From Streptomyces spiralis (lineage in GTDB: Bacteria > Actinomycetota > Actinomycetes > Streptomycetales > Streptomycetaceae): a DNA stretch of 64,000 nucleotides. Position numbers and translations under genes: made by a program. How positions within the stretch are numbered: the first letter of the stretch is position 1; every line of letters starts with the position of its first letter. This document shows, piece by piece, positions 34,324-43,291 of the stretch. Location: NCBI RefSeq assembly GCF_014654675.1, contig NZ_BNBC01000037.1, positions 1 through 64,000 of the forward strand, read 5' to 3'. Under the pieces are notes generated by a model. It worked only from the letters and a program-made list of their open reading frames with translations. It made no database searches and was not told where the DNA came from.

Positions 34324-35409
34324 TCAGGCGCGGGCTTCCTCCAGCGTGGGGTAGTCCGTGAAGCCCTTCTCGTCGCCGCCGTAAAAGGTGGCGGGGTCGG
34401 GTGTGTTGAACGGGCCGCCCTGGGCCAGGCGGGCGGGCAGGTCGGGGTTGGCGAGGAAGAGGGCGCCGTAGGCGAGCAGGTCGGTGGTGCCGTTCTCGAC
34501 GAGTTCCAGCTCGGCCGGTCCGGTGGGTTCCTGGCCGGTGAAGGGGTTGAGGATGAAGGTCGTGGGCCATGCCTTGCGCAGCCGGAGCGTCAAGTCGCGT
34601 ACGCCGGGGGCCTCGAGCTGGTGAAGGTAGGCGAGGTTCAGCGGGGCGAGGGCCTCGACCAGGGCGGTGTAGGTGGCCTCGGTGTCGGCGGTGTCGGACT
34701 CGTCGATGTCGTTGTAGGGGTTGCCGGGGGAGAGGCGGAAGCCGACCTTGTCCGCGCCGATGGCTGCGGCGACGGCCTTGGTGGTCTCCACGGCGAAGCG
34801 GATGCGCTTGTCCGGGCTGCCGCCCCATTCGTCGGTGCGCTGGTTGCTGTTCGGGGCGAGGAACTGGTGGATGAGGTACCCGTTGGCGCCGTGGAGCTCG
34901 ACGCCGTCGAAGCCGGCCTCGATGGCGCCTCGGGCGGCCTTGGCGTAGTCGGCGATGGTGGCGTGGATCTCCGCGTCGGTCAGTTCGTGCGGGGTGACGA
35001 AGTCCTGGAGGCCTTCGTGGGTGTACACCTGTCCGGCGGCCGTGACGGCGGAGGGGCCGACGGGCTGCAGGCCCGTCAGCACGGGGTGTCCGACCCGTCC
35101 GGTGTGCATGATCTGCAGGTAGATCACGCCGCCCCGGGCATGCACGGCTTCGGTCACGTGACGCCAGGCGGCGACCTGCCCGGCGGTGTGGATGCCGGGG
35201 GTGTCGGGGTAGCCCTGGCCGACCCTGGAGGGCTGGACACCCTCGGTCACGATCAGCCCGGCCGAGGCGCGCTGCGCATAGTAGTCCGCCATCAACGGCA
35301 TGGGGCTCTGACCGGGCCCGTAGGCGCGGCTACGGGTCATCGGCGCCATCACCAGACGGTTGGCCAGGCGCTTGCCACCCAGCTCGTAGGGCTCGAATGC
35401 CTTCGACAT
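34324..35409 (-). CDS. Alkene reductase, Old Yellow Enzyme family
   Basis: 361 residues from the ATG at 35409; GAGAG precedes a run of ATG codons. TIM-barrel flavoenzyme: LANRLVMAPMTRSRA (FMN phosphate/ring contacts), YYAQRASAGLIVTEGVQPSR, GGVIYLQIMHTGRVGHP, FDGVELHGANGYLIHQFL with the substrate-binding His and Asn in HGAN, RTDEWGGSPDKRIRF, and YGALFLANPDL near the FMN phosphate. It reduces activated C=C bonds (enones, nitro compounds) with NADPH. Paired with a MarR regulator, as in electrophile-response loci. Confidence 0.95.
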   Translation of the reverse strand: MSKAFEPYELGGKRLANRLVMAPMTRSRAYGPGQSPMPLMADYYAQRASAGLIVTEGVQPSRVGQGYPDTPGIHTAGQVAAWRHVTEAVHARGGVIYLQIMHTGRVGHPVLTGLQPVGPSAVTAAGQVYTHEGLQDFVTPHELTDAEIHATIADYAKAARGAIEAGFDGVELHGANGYLIHQFLAPNSNQRTDEWGGSPDKRIRFAVETTKAVAAAIGADKVGFRLSPGNPYNDIDESDTADTEATYTALVEALAPLNLAYLHQLEAPGVRDLTLRLRKAWPTTFILNPFTGQEPTGPAELELVENGTTDLLAYGALFLANPDLPARLAQGGPFNTPDPATFYGGDEKGFTDYPTLEEARA

Positions 35410-35988
35410 CATCATCTCTCTTCGTGCGGAAGGGACCGTGTCCATACGGCCACGCAGTGACTCTGCGAGGTCGTTGCTTGTTCGAACAAGAAACTTGCAT
35501 GTCGCCTTCCCTGTGGCATGTGTGAGCTGCGTCACGTGCGAAACGATGCTCGAATTCCTCATAGTTGAGGGACTGAGGTAGCGGCTGACGATGGTTTCCA
35601 AGGTTGGTCGCCAGAGTTACTTGCCTGAACAGGAGATCGTCGGAGGCTAAGCGATCCCGCACATGACGCTGTCCCGGCTGGGCGGCATCCGATCCAGCCG
35701 ACACCGCAACGGGTGGTGGCCGCAGCCGCATCTGCGGGCGGTCAGCACCTCGCTCCGCCTGTACGTCACCGTCGGCACTTGTCTTATCGGGCAACGAGGA
35801 TGACGGAGCGCCGCCGAATGGACCAATACGGTCGATCTGGCCGGAGGAACTGCAACCGCCTCGAGCCGCTTCCACCTCGCCCCGACCGAGCGCAAGAACA
35901 GGCGAAGGCCGCCTCAGCGTCCGGCGAACATCCAGGTGAGCGGCCTGGTTCGAGGAGGTTCCCGACTCATCGGATAGCCTGCGTCACC
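35410..35988. other. Upstream region of the Old Yellow Enzyme gene and membrane glutaredoxin
   Basis: No supported gene. It carries the palindrome at 35477 and the divergent promoters. Confidence 0.4.
35477..35490. promoter_or_regulatory. Palindromic operator of the OYE/MarR unit
   Basis: CTTGTTCGAACAAG, a perfect 14-bp palindrome 68 bp before the OYE start codon. It is different in sequence from the MarR operator series at 25-33 kb. Confidence 0.7.
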
Positions 35989-36426
35989 ATGATGCGCGCT
36001 TGGATCCTTCCGACGCTGCTTGTGCTCTGCGGCTCGGTCGTCGCGGCTGGGCTGATCCTCAAAGGGAACCCCGGCACAGCCGCAGCACTCCTGCTGGCGT
36101 TCCTGGCGCTCGCAGGTGTGAACTCGCCCCTGATCTTCCCGAGGTCGATCGGTGCGCGGGAGGCACAACGCCGCAGCGTGGTCGACGGTCGTCCAGTCGT
36201 CTTCTGGCGTCCGGGCTGCAAGTACTGTATGCGACTGCGCATCCGGCTGGGCCGCAGCGCCCGCCAGTTGCATTGGGTCAACATCTGGCGTGACCCGGCA
36301 GGAGCTGCAGCGGTGAGGGCAGCCAACGACGGCAACGAGACCGTGCCGACCGTCGTCGTGGCGGGCCGGCCACACACCAACCCCGATCCGGAATGGGTGC
36401 GCGGACAGCTCGCCACTTCCGCGTGA
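35989..36426 (+). CDS. Membrane-anchored glutaredoxin-like protein
   Basis: 145 residues (ATGATG at 35989). Two hydrophobic segments (ILPTLLVLCGSVVAAGLIL and AALLLAFLALAGVN) are followed by a short linker and a thioredoxin-fold domain: VVFWRPGCKYCMRLRIRLG with the CxxC redox pair, LHWVNIWRDPAGAAAVRAAN and the cis-Pro segment NETVPTVVVAGR. It is a common small actinomycete family (mycoredoxin/glutaredoxin-like) and would face the cytosol. The partner is unknown. Confidence 0.9.
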   Translation: MMRAWILPTLLVLCGSVVAAGLILKGNPGTAAALLLAFLALAGVNSPLIFPRSIGAREAQRRSVVDGRPVVFWRPGCKYCMRLRIRLGRSARQLHWVNIWRDPAGAAAVRAANDGNETVPTVVVAGRPHTNPDPEWVRGQLATSA

Positions 36427-36517
36427 TCGAAAACCGTGCCATCGGGAGAGTCACCAAGTCGGCACGGGACTTGTCACCAACTGCGTATGCGGTCAGCAGG
36501 CGTCGTCCTGAGAGGGG

Positions 36518-36589
36518 CGGGGCGGTCGGATTCGAACCGACGTCCTCCGAGATGATGTCGCGGCGCACTACCTCTGTGCTACGACCCCG
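36518..36589 (-). tRNA. tRNA-like sequence, probable tRNA pseudogene
   Basis: On the minus strand a D-arm (GCAC-AGAGGTA-GTGC), a 5-nt variable loop and a perfect T-arm (GTCGG-TTCGAAT-CCGAC) are present. The anticodon stem CCGCG/CTCGG has one mismatch, and the 7-nt loop ACATCAT lacks the near-universal U33 (formal anticodon AUC). The acceptor stem pairs only as GGGG(T)CG with CGCCCC, with a bulge. So it is either a degenerate tRNA or a mobile-element tRNA with unusual loop. Confidence 0.4.
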
Positions 36590-36633
36590 CCTTGCTGATG
36601 ATCATAAGAGATCATCTCAATTGGCGGATCGGC

Positions 36634-37227
36634 TCATTGGCGTAGGTGAGCCAGGAACCCGTCGTCCAGGAGATAGGGACGTTCACGGGGCAGCAGTTGC
36701 CGTGCGGCGTCCAAGTCTCCGTCTCGTACATGGGCGTGGACGGTGTGGGCGAGCGACGTCATGTCGGTGATGGAGACGGTCCACTCATCGGCGTAGAGGC
36801 GTGCGGCTTCGGCGGCGAGGCCGAGCTGGAGCGACCGGTGGGCAAGCGGCTGAAGGTGCAGGTCGCGTTCGGGGTCCCATTGCACCCGGGCCGGAGCCCG
36901 CTTCAATTGGTGCTTCCACGTGGCACGGTCTGTGTGGAGCCCGTGTTCGTAGTGGGACAGGCAGGCGTGTTTCAGTGCCCACTCGAAGCCCTTACGGGAG
37001 ATCTCCACGGCGAGGACGGTCTCCTGACCTTCCTTGGTGCCCCACCCGCAGCGGTACATCATCCACAGGAACGACGGCTTGATCCATGTCATCCGGTCCC
37101 GTTGCCACACAGCCGGGAATCGGCCCTCCCGGGCTGCCGGCAGGCCGATCTCCGGGGCGTACGCCTGGTAGACGGTGACCGTGGAGTCCGTGTGCAGGGC
37201 TCGAATCTGGTACTTGGGTTCTGCCAC
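36634..37227 (-). CDS. DUF4291 domain protein
   Basis: About 197 residues from the GTG at 37227 (VAEPKYQIRALHTDSTVTVY). Conserved DUF4291 blocks: YQAYAPEIGLPAAREGRF, RMTWIKPSFLWMMYRCGW, VLAVEISRKGFEWALKHA, VQWDPERDLHLQPLAHRSLQ and ISDMT-like VSITDMTSLAHTVHAHV. The family is widespread and uncharacterised; its conserved Trp/His/Arg set hints at a nucleotide- or RNA-related enzyme. The frame is open further upstream, but that part is a transposase scrap, so the true start may have been altered by the fusion. Confidence 0.8.
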   Translation of the reverse strand: MAEPKYQIRALHTDSTVTVYQAYAPEIGLPAAREGRFPAVWQRDRMTWIKPSFLWMMYRCGWGTKEGQETVLAVEISRKGFEWALKHACLSHYEHGLHTDRATWKHQLKRAPARVQWDPERDLHLQPLAHRSLQLGLAAEAARLYADEWTVSITDMTSLAHTVHAHVRDGDLDAARQLLPRERPYLLDDGFLAHLRQ

Positions 37228-37281
37228 AGGGACCAGGGTGGGCACACTCGTTCCCGGGCGCCATCGAATTACCTCGGCGTG

Positions 37282-37377
37282 CACTGTCCGGCGTTGACGG
37301 CCCAGCCGCTGTGAGGACTCGGTGCCCTTGCGGGCGATGCGCGGCGTGGTGTTCCGCGAGCGGAGCCATCGGCGCAG
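37282..37377 (-). pseudogene. IS5-family transposase C-terminal scrap
   Basis: LRRWLRSRNTTPRIARKGTE then SSQRLGRQRRTV: the conserved segment before the catalytic Glu of IS5-type transposases (usual reading RIARKGxESSxRLGRHRWxVER). It is in frame with the DUF4291 gene and directly upstream, with no other transposase part nearby. Confidence 0.75.
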
Positions 37378-37539
37378 GGCCCCGGCCGGAGGGCTTCTGG
37401 CAGACCAAGCCATCGGCCGGTCCCGCGTTGGGCTGACCACAAATTCACCTCACCGCCGGGCAGGCCGGTGACGCGCCCGCCTTCCGCGAGGGTGGCGGGC
37501 ATCTTCCTGTGGTCTGCCCGGTGATCCGGACGAAGCCGC

Positions 37540-38145
37540 TCAGTAGCTGTCGTAGCTGGGCTTGCCGTTCGGCCGGTAGACGCCGACGATGGTGCCGCCC
37601 TTCGTCGTCGAGACGCTGACCGGCTCCAGCGCAGTGGGGATCGCTCCGTCGGCGAACAGCCGCTTGCCGGTGCCGATGATCACCGGATGGATGGTCAGCC
37701 GGTACTCGTCGACGAGGCCGTGTCGCATGAGGGTCTGGGCGAGGTCCCCACTGCCCACTACGTTGATGTTGCCGCCGTCGGTCGTCTTCAGCTCCCGTAC
37801 GGCGTCGACGACGTCGCCCTCCAGCAGCGTGGAGTTCTGCCACTCGACGGATGTCAGGGTCCGCGACGCCACGTACTTGTGCATGCTGTTCATGCGCTCG
37901 GTGAACGGGTTGTCGGGATCGGCGGTCGGCCAGTACGACGCGAAGATGTCGTACGTCTTGCGGCCGAGCAGCATCGCGTCGGAGGACTCGTACCAGCCGG
38001 CGATGGCCGTGCCGACCTCCTCGTCGTCCACCGGCTTCTGCCAGCCGCCGTGCTCGAAGCCGCTCTCGGCGTCCTCTTCCGGACCACCCGGCGCCTGCAT
38101 GACACCGTCCAGCGTCAGGAACGTGCAAACAATGATCTTGCGCAT
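37540..38145 (-). CDS. Dihydrofolate reductase-like / RibD C-terminal domain protein
   Basis: 201 residues from the ATG at 38145 (GAAGGGAG upstream). MRKIIVCTFLTLDGVMQAPG opens the fold, MLLGRKTYDIFASYWP is the NADP-binding helix motif, YVASRTLTSVEWQNSTLLEG follows and NINVVGSGDLAQTLMRHGLV contains the GSG glycine loop. LVDEYRLTIHPVIIGTGKRLF closes it. These proteins reduce pterin/flavin precursors or unknown substrates with NADPH. It appears as a single gene; the convergent-side neighbours are relics. Confidence 0.93.
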   Translation of the reverse strand: MRKIIVCTFLTLDGVMQAPGGPEEDAESGFEHGGWQKPVDDEEVGTAIAGWYESSDAMLLGRKTYDIFASYWPTADPDNPFTERMNSMHKYVASRTLTSVEWQNSTLLEGDVVDAVRELKTTDGGNINVVGSGDLAQTLMRHGLVDEYRLTIHPVIIGTGKRLFADGAIPTALEPVSVSTTKGGTIVGVYRPNGKPSYDSY

Positions 38146-38399
38146 GGTGCGCTCCCTTCGTCGACAGGTAGACCGCACCACCGCCGGAAACTCATCGGCG
38201 GAACCTCCGCGGCGCAGCACCACGGCCGTCGTCTGGACCAACCCCGCTGTGAAGTGCGGTACCTCTTGGCCGACCCGACAGGAGCCGCTGGTCGCGATCT
38301 CCGGCCACATGACGAGGCGTCAGCTGAGTGTGTTCAAAAGCCGGCTTCTCCGTGGCGGCGACTGAGAACTGCAACTGGAGTACTGGGTCAGGGGTACCG

Positions 38400-39101
38400 C
38401 TTCATGCGACATGGCGGCCTGCCGGGGTCCGAGTCGGATCGACCGCGGGAACATCGCGCCGCCGGACACGTCTGGACCGAAGTCCATGTGCATGCCCCAG
38501 CAAGCCGCCATGGTCCGCGCCTCTCCGGTCGCGAACCAGGTCTCACCCAGCTTCCGCGTACTCATCAAGGGCGTGTGGGTGAGTTCTGCCGCGCCCCGCA
38601 GGCCACGGTGGCGCAGCAGGCTCAGCACCTGTCGGACGGCCGCACTCGAGGGCACGGCACTTCCGTAAAGGCCGAACAGGTACGGTGCGAATTGCTTGTA
38701 CTGCTGATACAGGGCGGCGAACCCTTCGGCATCTCCGGCGTTGTGTGCCGCCAGCTGCCCGAGGGTGCGTTCGTAGTCGGAATAGACACGCACGCTCAGT
38801 CCGTGCGGGAAGGCGTTGGGATAGGGGCGGTCGGTGGTGCGGAAGCGCAGCCCGTGGCGGGACAGGCCGGAAGCGAAGCCGGCGTACGCATCGGATGCGA
38901 GGAAGAGGTTCTGGTTGGTGGAGTACAGGTCGTGCACGAAACCAGGGACCGTGACCTCACCGCCGCGATGGCGCCACCCACCACGGGGTTGCGCTCCAGC
39001 ACGGCCACCGACCACCCCGCCCGAGCCAGGTACAAGGCCGCGACGAGCCCGTTGTGGCCGCCGCCGACGACGACCGCATCGTAGGAGCCTGCTCCGGTCA
39101 T
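38400..39101 (-). pseudogene. Phytoene desaturase-like FAD oxidoreductase, frameshifted and truncated
   Basis: From the ATG at 39101: YDAVVVGGGHNGLVAALYLARAG (FAD-binding GxGxxG) and VLERNPVVGGAIA. A one-base shift at about 38970 moves the frame, which resumes EVTVPGFVHDLYSTNQNLFL and runs through YPNAFPHGLSVRVYSD to MHMDFGPDVSGGAMFP. There the similarity stops, roughly 230 residues in, where relatives have over 500. The C-terminal FAD and substrate parts are missing, so the gene is dead. Confidence 0.85.
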
Positions 39102-39497
39102 AGCCTGTGCCGCCCGCTGAGCCTCGTGCCGCAGCAGGAAACGAACCGTTCAGTGACCGTGTCCGTGACGCGGACCCCGTCGGCCGCGGTCCGCACCCCC
39201 GTCTCGGCCCAGCCCGTTGCTGCCGACGCCTCGGCGTCCTTCCCAGTGCTCATATGCGTCCACGATCGGATGCGTCGCTGCCGTCGTCTCCGGTAGTCCC
39301 TCATGCCATGTTCCCTCCCGTCACGCCGGACCGCGACACCACCGAGGCTCGGTCGATCCGGCTGACCAGTTCGGACAACGCCGAGGATCACCCGTCACGT
39401 ACTGACGGCCCAGGCCGAGGGGCGGCCCGGCTCACGGGGCGAGCAGGGTGGCGGGCACGGCTCAGCTCCGGCCATCCACGTTGGTTCCGGGTTGCGG
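39102..39497. other. Spacer with a small unassigned minus-strand frame
   Basis: A minus-strand frame at about 39105-39250 reads MSTGKDAEASAATGWAETGV and then TERFVSCCGTRLS, which resembles the N-terminus of a hydrolase, but it ends after 51 codons. No complete gene. Confidence 0.3.
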
Positions 39498-40721
39498 TCA
39501 GGCTGTGGCGAGCCGGGTGCCGCGGCGCCAGACCGCACGGGTGCGGAGGGTGTCGGCGATGGTGGTGGTGGGGTCACCCTCGACCAGCAGGAGGTCGGCG
39601 CGCAAGCCCTCGGCGATGCGGCCACGGTCGGGCAGCTTGAAGCAGCGGGCGGTGGTAGCGGTGGCCGCACGCAGCGCCTGAGAGGGGGTGAGCCCTGCCT
39701 GCACCAGGTACTGCAGCTCCTGGTGCAAGCTGGCGCCGTGAGCAAGGCCGCCGAGGAAAGTGACCGGTAGGGCCGAATCGGTACCGCACATCACATCGAC
39801 GCCGACGTCGTGCAGTGCTTTCACGGTGTTGAGGACGCTCTGGAGATCGCCCTGGGGGTAGCGATTGAAACTGGAACGCAGGGTGCGGTCCCAGTCCTCC
39901 TCGAGGCGTGAGGCGACTCGAGGGTCATCGGCCAGGGCGGCACCGGTGACGCCCATCATCGAGGCGTTGACCGTGGTGCACGGTACGACGAAAACGCCGG
40001 CGTCCTTGATCCGGGCGATGATCTCGTCGGTGTGCGGTTGGTCCATGAAAATATGGACCAACCCGTCGACGCCTGCTTCGAGCGCCATGCGAACGGTGTC
40101 AATCGTCAGGGCGTGAGCGACGGTCAGGGCGCCGTACTTCCTCGCTTCGGCGACGCCCGCGTTCAGCGTGGCCTGGTCCAGCATGGGCAGGCCTCGATGC
40201 CCCTCGATGCTCCCGTCGTCGATCATGAATTTGATGTAGTCGGAGCCACGCGCCAGCAACTCTGGGACGAGCGCGGCGGCCTCCTCAGGGGTGGTAGCGA
40301 ACGGCAGCAGTGGCGCAGGCTCCCCCTCACCTGGGGGCGGTGGCCACTCGAAGTCCTCGGGGAAGAGCTCGCTGGGGTGACCGCCGGGCGGTGTGATGGG
40401 CAGCCCGGCTGAGCGCACATCGGCGAGTGTGTCGTTGCACGTGAGGTCAGCCTGCTTGTCACGGGTATTGACGCCCGCCATCTCCAGTTCGGTGGTCACA
40501 CCGAACCGGAGCGCCAATGCGAGAGATTGCTGATCCGTGTGGACATGGGCATCGATGAGACCCGGCAGCAATGTCGCCCCGCCGCCGTCGACGAGCTCAG
40601 CGCCGCTCGGCGCCTCGCGACCCACCGCGGTGATGCGCTCGGCCTCGATCAGCACATTGGACACGCCGAGAGACTTTTCACCGTCGAAGACCCGAGCACC
40701 CAAGATTGCGGTCACAGTCAT
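39498..40721 (-). CDS. Amidohydrolase-superfamily protein (prolidase/imidazolonepropionase-like)
   Basis: 407 residues. Beta-sandwich plus TIM barrel. The first metal motif is LPGLIDAHVHTDQ (HxH). KFMIDDGSIEG carries the Lys of the carboxylysine-type centre, VAHALTIDTVRMALEAGVDGLVHI holds two further His and CGTDSALPV gives the catalytic Asp. The C-terminus (AATATTARCFKLPDRGRIAEGLRADLLLV, split) is typical. It hydrolyses an amide or ester of unknown identity in the cytosol. Solitary gene. Confidence 0.93.
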   Translation of the reverse strand: MTVTAILGARVFDGEKSLGVSNVLIEAERITAVGREAPSGAELVDGGGATLLPGLIDAHVHTDQQSLALALRFGVTTELEMAGVNTRDKQADLTCNDTLADVRSAGLPITPPGGHPSELFPEDFEWPPPPGEGEPAPLLPFATTPEEAAALVPELLARGSDYIKFMIDDGSIEGHRGLPMLDQATLNAGVAEARKYGALTVAHALTIDTVRMALEAGVDGLVHIFMDQPHTDEIIARIKDAGVFVVPCTTVNASMMGVTGAALADDPRVASRLEEDWDRTLRSSFNRYPQGDLQSVLNTVKALHDVGVDVMCGTDSALPVTFLGGLAHGASLHQELQYLVQAGLTPSQALRAATATTARCFKLPDRGRIAEGLRADLLLVEGDPTTTIADTLRTRAVWRRGTRLATA

Positions 40722-41353
40722 GGCGTGCTACCTCGTACCACTAGAAGACGCTTTGCCCCGCTTCCCTCTTCAGCCTACGTCTGTTGCCGTATGTCGGCCT
40801 GTTTCGGTGAGCGGCATTGAAAGCGGCCACGAAACAGAAGAGGTCCGCCACCTGGTCGGCGGGTACAACTGCGGGGCCAGAGGCGGTTTTTTCAGGGGTG
40901 GTGAAAACCTGGGATTCGGAGCCTCAGCTGATTGCGGCGCTCCTCGACAGATGATTAAGAACTGCGCCGCAACGTCGGTGTTCCTGCCCGTACTCGTCAT
41001 GCGATTCCCTTAATTCACTTCTGCAGACGCAACCAGTGACACCGGGCCAAATCATCTATGACTTGTCGATGCTGTCCGGTCCCGCGCGCCCATTGCCGAC
41101 CGCGTGGCGCGCCTGGCGCGACATGGCCTGCGACGTCCAGGCCGCGACAACCGAGTACGCCGAGGATGAGGGCCGACCGCGGACCGAGGTGGAGGTCGGC
41201 GCGAAGGAAAAGGCTCTCGTAGGCGCCCGATCGGGCAGAGGGGATCGAGTCGGGCGCCTCCTCCGGGGCCAGGCCGACCTGCGGGCTACGCCATTCGGGT
41301 GCATCCTGGCGATGGCCCAACCAGGTGCCGCAGACCGCCCTCCGGGAGGTGTT
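40722..41353. other. 632-bp stretch without a supported gene
   Basis: Frames on both strands lack ribosome binding sites and known family features. A T-rich run at about 40892 is unusual for this GC content. Confidence 0.4.
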
Positions 41354-41494
41354 GTGATCCTGTTTGCCCTGCTCGTGCCCGCCGTGATGATGGCGCTCCT
41401 GTTCGGCACGACCGCACTCGAGGAACTCCTCTTCCCGCATCCCGCCGGCCGCGACAGCACGGATGAGAACGACGGCGACGCGGCAAACCCGTGA
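41354..41494 (+). CDS. Small single-pass membrane protein
   Basis: 46 residues, GTG start preceded by GGGAGG 4 bases upstream. VILFALLVPAVMMALLFGTT forms one transmembrane helix, followed by ALEELLFP and an acidic tail (DSTDENDGDAANP). Short proteins of this shape, ending in an LEDxLFP-type motif, are scattered through Streptomyces genomes. The function is unknown. Confidence 0.55.
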   Translation: MILFALLVPAVMMALLFGTTALEELLFPHPAGRDSTDENDGDAANP

Positions 41495-41629
41495 CCTGGC
41501 TGCGGCTCGAAGGGCCCCGGTCGGCGAGCCTGCTGGTCAGAGGCGTGGCCAGAAGTCTCCTGAAGGAAGATCTTGCTTCGGACGCCCGGCTAGGCTGGCG
41601 GCAAGGTCTGAATCAGGGGAGGGCGGACT

Positions 41630-42430
41630 ATGGCCGGCGAGTTCGACGCGCACGAGCGGCGGATGTGGACGGGCGCGGCCGAGGCATACGAGGGGAGCTT
41701 CGCAGCCCTGTGCGGAGCGACGGCCGAGGCGCTGCTGGATGCGGCCGGGGTCGGTGCCGGGACGCGCGTACTGGACGTCGGGACCGGGCCGGGCACGGTC
41801 GCGGCGGCGGCGCTGTCCCGGGGCGCCGAGGTCGTGGCAGTGGACGCCGAGCCGGGCATGTTGGCGCTGGCGGCCGCGAACGCCCCCGGGGCGGAGGTCC
41901 GGCATGCGGTGCTTCCCGAGCTCCCCTTCTCGGACGGCTCGTTCGACGCCGTGGTGGCCAACTTCGTGGTCAATCACGTGGAGGATCCGTGGGCGGTGCT
42001 GAGCGAGCTGCGCCGGGTGATCCGTCCGGGTGGCCGGCTCGCGGTGACGATCTGGCACGGCACCGGCAACGAGGCGATGTCCCTGTTCAACCTGGCGCTG
42101 GACGAGGCCGGCGTGGAGCGCCCGGAGTACCCGACCCCGCCGCTGAACTTCGCCCGAACCGCCGAGGGGCTGCGTGGGCTGCTGGAGCAGGCAGGCTGGG
42201 CCGAGGTGGTCAGCAGTGAGCTTGCCTGGACGCATCGGGCGGACCCGGAGGTCTGGTGGTCCGGGCCGGCCGGTGGCGTGGCCAACATCGGTCTGGTTGT
42301 CACGGGGCAGCCGCCCAAGACGTTCGCCCGGATCAAGTCCGCCTACGACCGGTTGGTGGCCGAGCGAGTCGCGGAGGACGGCCTGGTCGACCTTCCCGCC
42401 TTGGCGCTGCTGGCATCCGGCCGGTGCTAG
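41630..42430 (+). CDS. Class I SAM-dependent methyltransferase
   Basis: 266 residues, GGAGGG before the ATG. Motif I TRVLDVGTGPGTVAAAAL, an acidic end at VVAVDAEPGMLALAA, motif II SFDAVVANFVVNHVEDPWAVL and post-II RVIRPGGRLAVTIWHGTG. This is the UbiE/Coq5-like methyltransferase_11 type; the substrate is probably a small hydrophobic metabolite. Flanked by intergenic DNA on both sides. Confidence 0.92.
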   Translation: MAGEFDAHERRMWTGAAEAYEGSFAALCGATAEALLDAAGVGAGTRVLDVGTGPGTVAAAALSRGAEVVAVDAEPGMLALAAANAPGAEVRHAVLPELPFSDGSFDAVVANFVVNHVEDPWAVLSELRRVIRPGGRLAVTIWHGTGNEAMSLFNLALDEAGVERPEYPTPPLNFARTAEGLRGLLEQAGWAEVVSSELAWTHRADPEVWWSGPAGGVANIGLVVTGQPPKTFARIKSAYDRLVAERVAEDGLVDLPALALLASGRC

Positions 42431-42746
42431 TGCCCTGGTAGGGAAGGTTCGCCCGGCTGTGGAGTTCTCGGCGTCGGTCAGAGAGCACCGCCCGGGGTGA
42501 CGAGCGGTCCGCTGCCTCCTGACTGGGATGACATGCGAGGTGCGGGAGTTGGGCCGGCGACAGGGCGGTTGGGTGATCGTCGTGTCGCCACCGGGAGCCG
42601 CGCGCCACGCCGAAAGCGGGCCTGCTTCGAGCGGATCTGGTCTGGGCAGACCAGTCCTACCAGGTGCTTCACGCCTGCCCGGCCACGCGACCCCACGCGC
42701 AGATCATTTCGCCGACGAAGCCCAGTGGGTACGAGCCACGCTGGGC
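42431..42746. other. 316-bp stretch without a supported gene
   Basis: One plus-strand piece (LRADLVWADQSYQ) is faintly transposase-like but too short to call. Confidence 0.3.
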
Positions 42747-43205
42747 TCACCCCCACGTCTTGCCGGCCGGTTCCCTGATGGTGCGGTTGATCCGGTTGAA
42801 GAAGTTGGTCAGCGCGATCTCCAGGTTGATAGCGCCGATCTGTTCCTCGGTGAAATGGCCGTTGACCTCTTCCCAGATCTCGTCGGTGACACCCGGCGCG
42901 CCGTCCTGCAGCCGGGTGGCGGCCTCGGCCAGCGCCAGTGCCGCGCGCTCGGCATCGGTGTAGAACGGCGCCTCACGCCACGCCGCTACGTTGTGCAGGC
43001 GCTCGTCGGTGTCACCGGCCTTCTTCCCTCCGGTGACACTGGCGTAGACGCACGCCGAGCAGCCGTTGATCTGGCTGGCGCGCAGGTGGACCAGCGCGAG
43101 GAGCTTCGGGTCGACGCCCCCGGCGGCGATCGCCTTCTGCAGGTGCCGGACAGCGGTCCACACGTCGGGGTTGTTCGTGTTCTTGTTCTTGAGCCGGTTC
43201 TCCAT
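42747..43205 (-). CDS. Carboxymuconolactone decarboxylase-family protein
   Basis: 152 residues. VDPKLLALVHLRASQINGCSACVYASVTGG has the CxxC-x-x-x family core (split here at the redox loop: NGCSAC). RLHNVAAWREAPFYTDAERAALALAEAAT is the standard second block and INLEIALTNFFNRINRTI the third. Probably a peroxidase or disulfide-linked oxidant scavenger. It is divergent from the SigJ-like sigma gene, and such CMD proteins are the classical partners and targets of ECF41 sigma factors. Confidence 0.93.
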   Translation of the reverse strand: MENRLKNKNTNNPDVWTAVRHLQKAIAAGGVDPKLLALVHLRASQINGCSACVYASVTGGKKAGDTDERLHNVAAWREAPFYTDAERAALALAEAATRLQDGAPGVTDEIWEEVNGHFTEEQIGAINLEIALTNFFNRINRTIREPAGKTWG

Positions 43206-43250
43206 GTGGGAGTGCTCTCCTTCATCGGGTTACGTTGCCGCGCCTGTGCG

Positions 43251-43266
43251 CGTCATCCCTATGACG
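43251..43266. promoter_or_regulatory. Palindrome between the CMD and sigma genes
   Basis: CGTCATCCCTATGACG, 6-bp arms around CCCT, in the 86-bp divergent gap. CGTC on each strand is what an ECF41 -10 element would look like, but no TGTCACA box accompanies it. Confidence 0.45.
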
Positions 43267-43291
43267 AAGAGGCTTCCAGGGAGGTAACAAC

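Noticed and set aside
36393..36770. Plus-strand frame containing AVGFEPTSSE
   Set aside because: This string is a well-known artefact of translating the antisense of a tRNA T-arm; it supports the tRNA-like call, not a gene.
42600..42740. Transposase-like LVWADQSYQ segment
   Set aside because: Only about 13 codons with no catalytic context; chance cannot be excluded.
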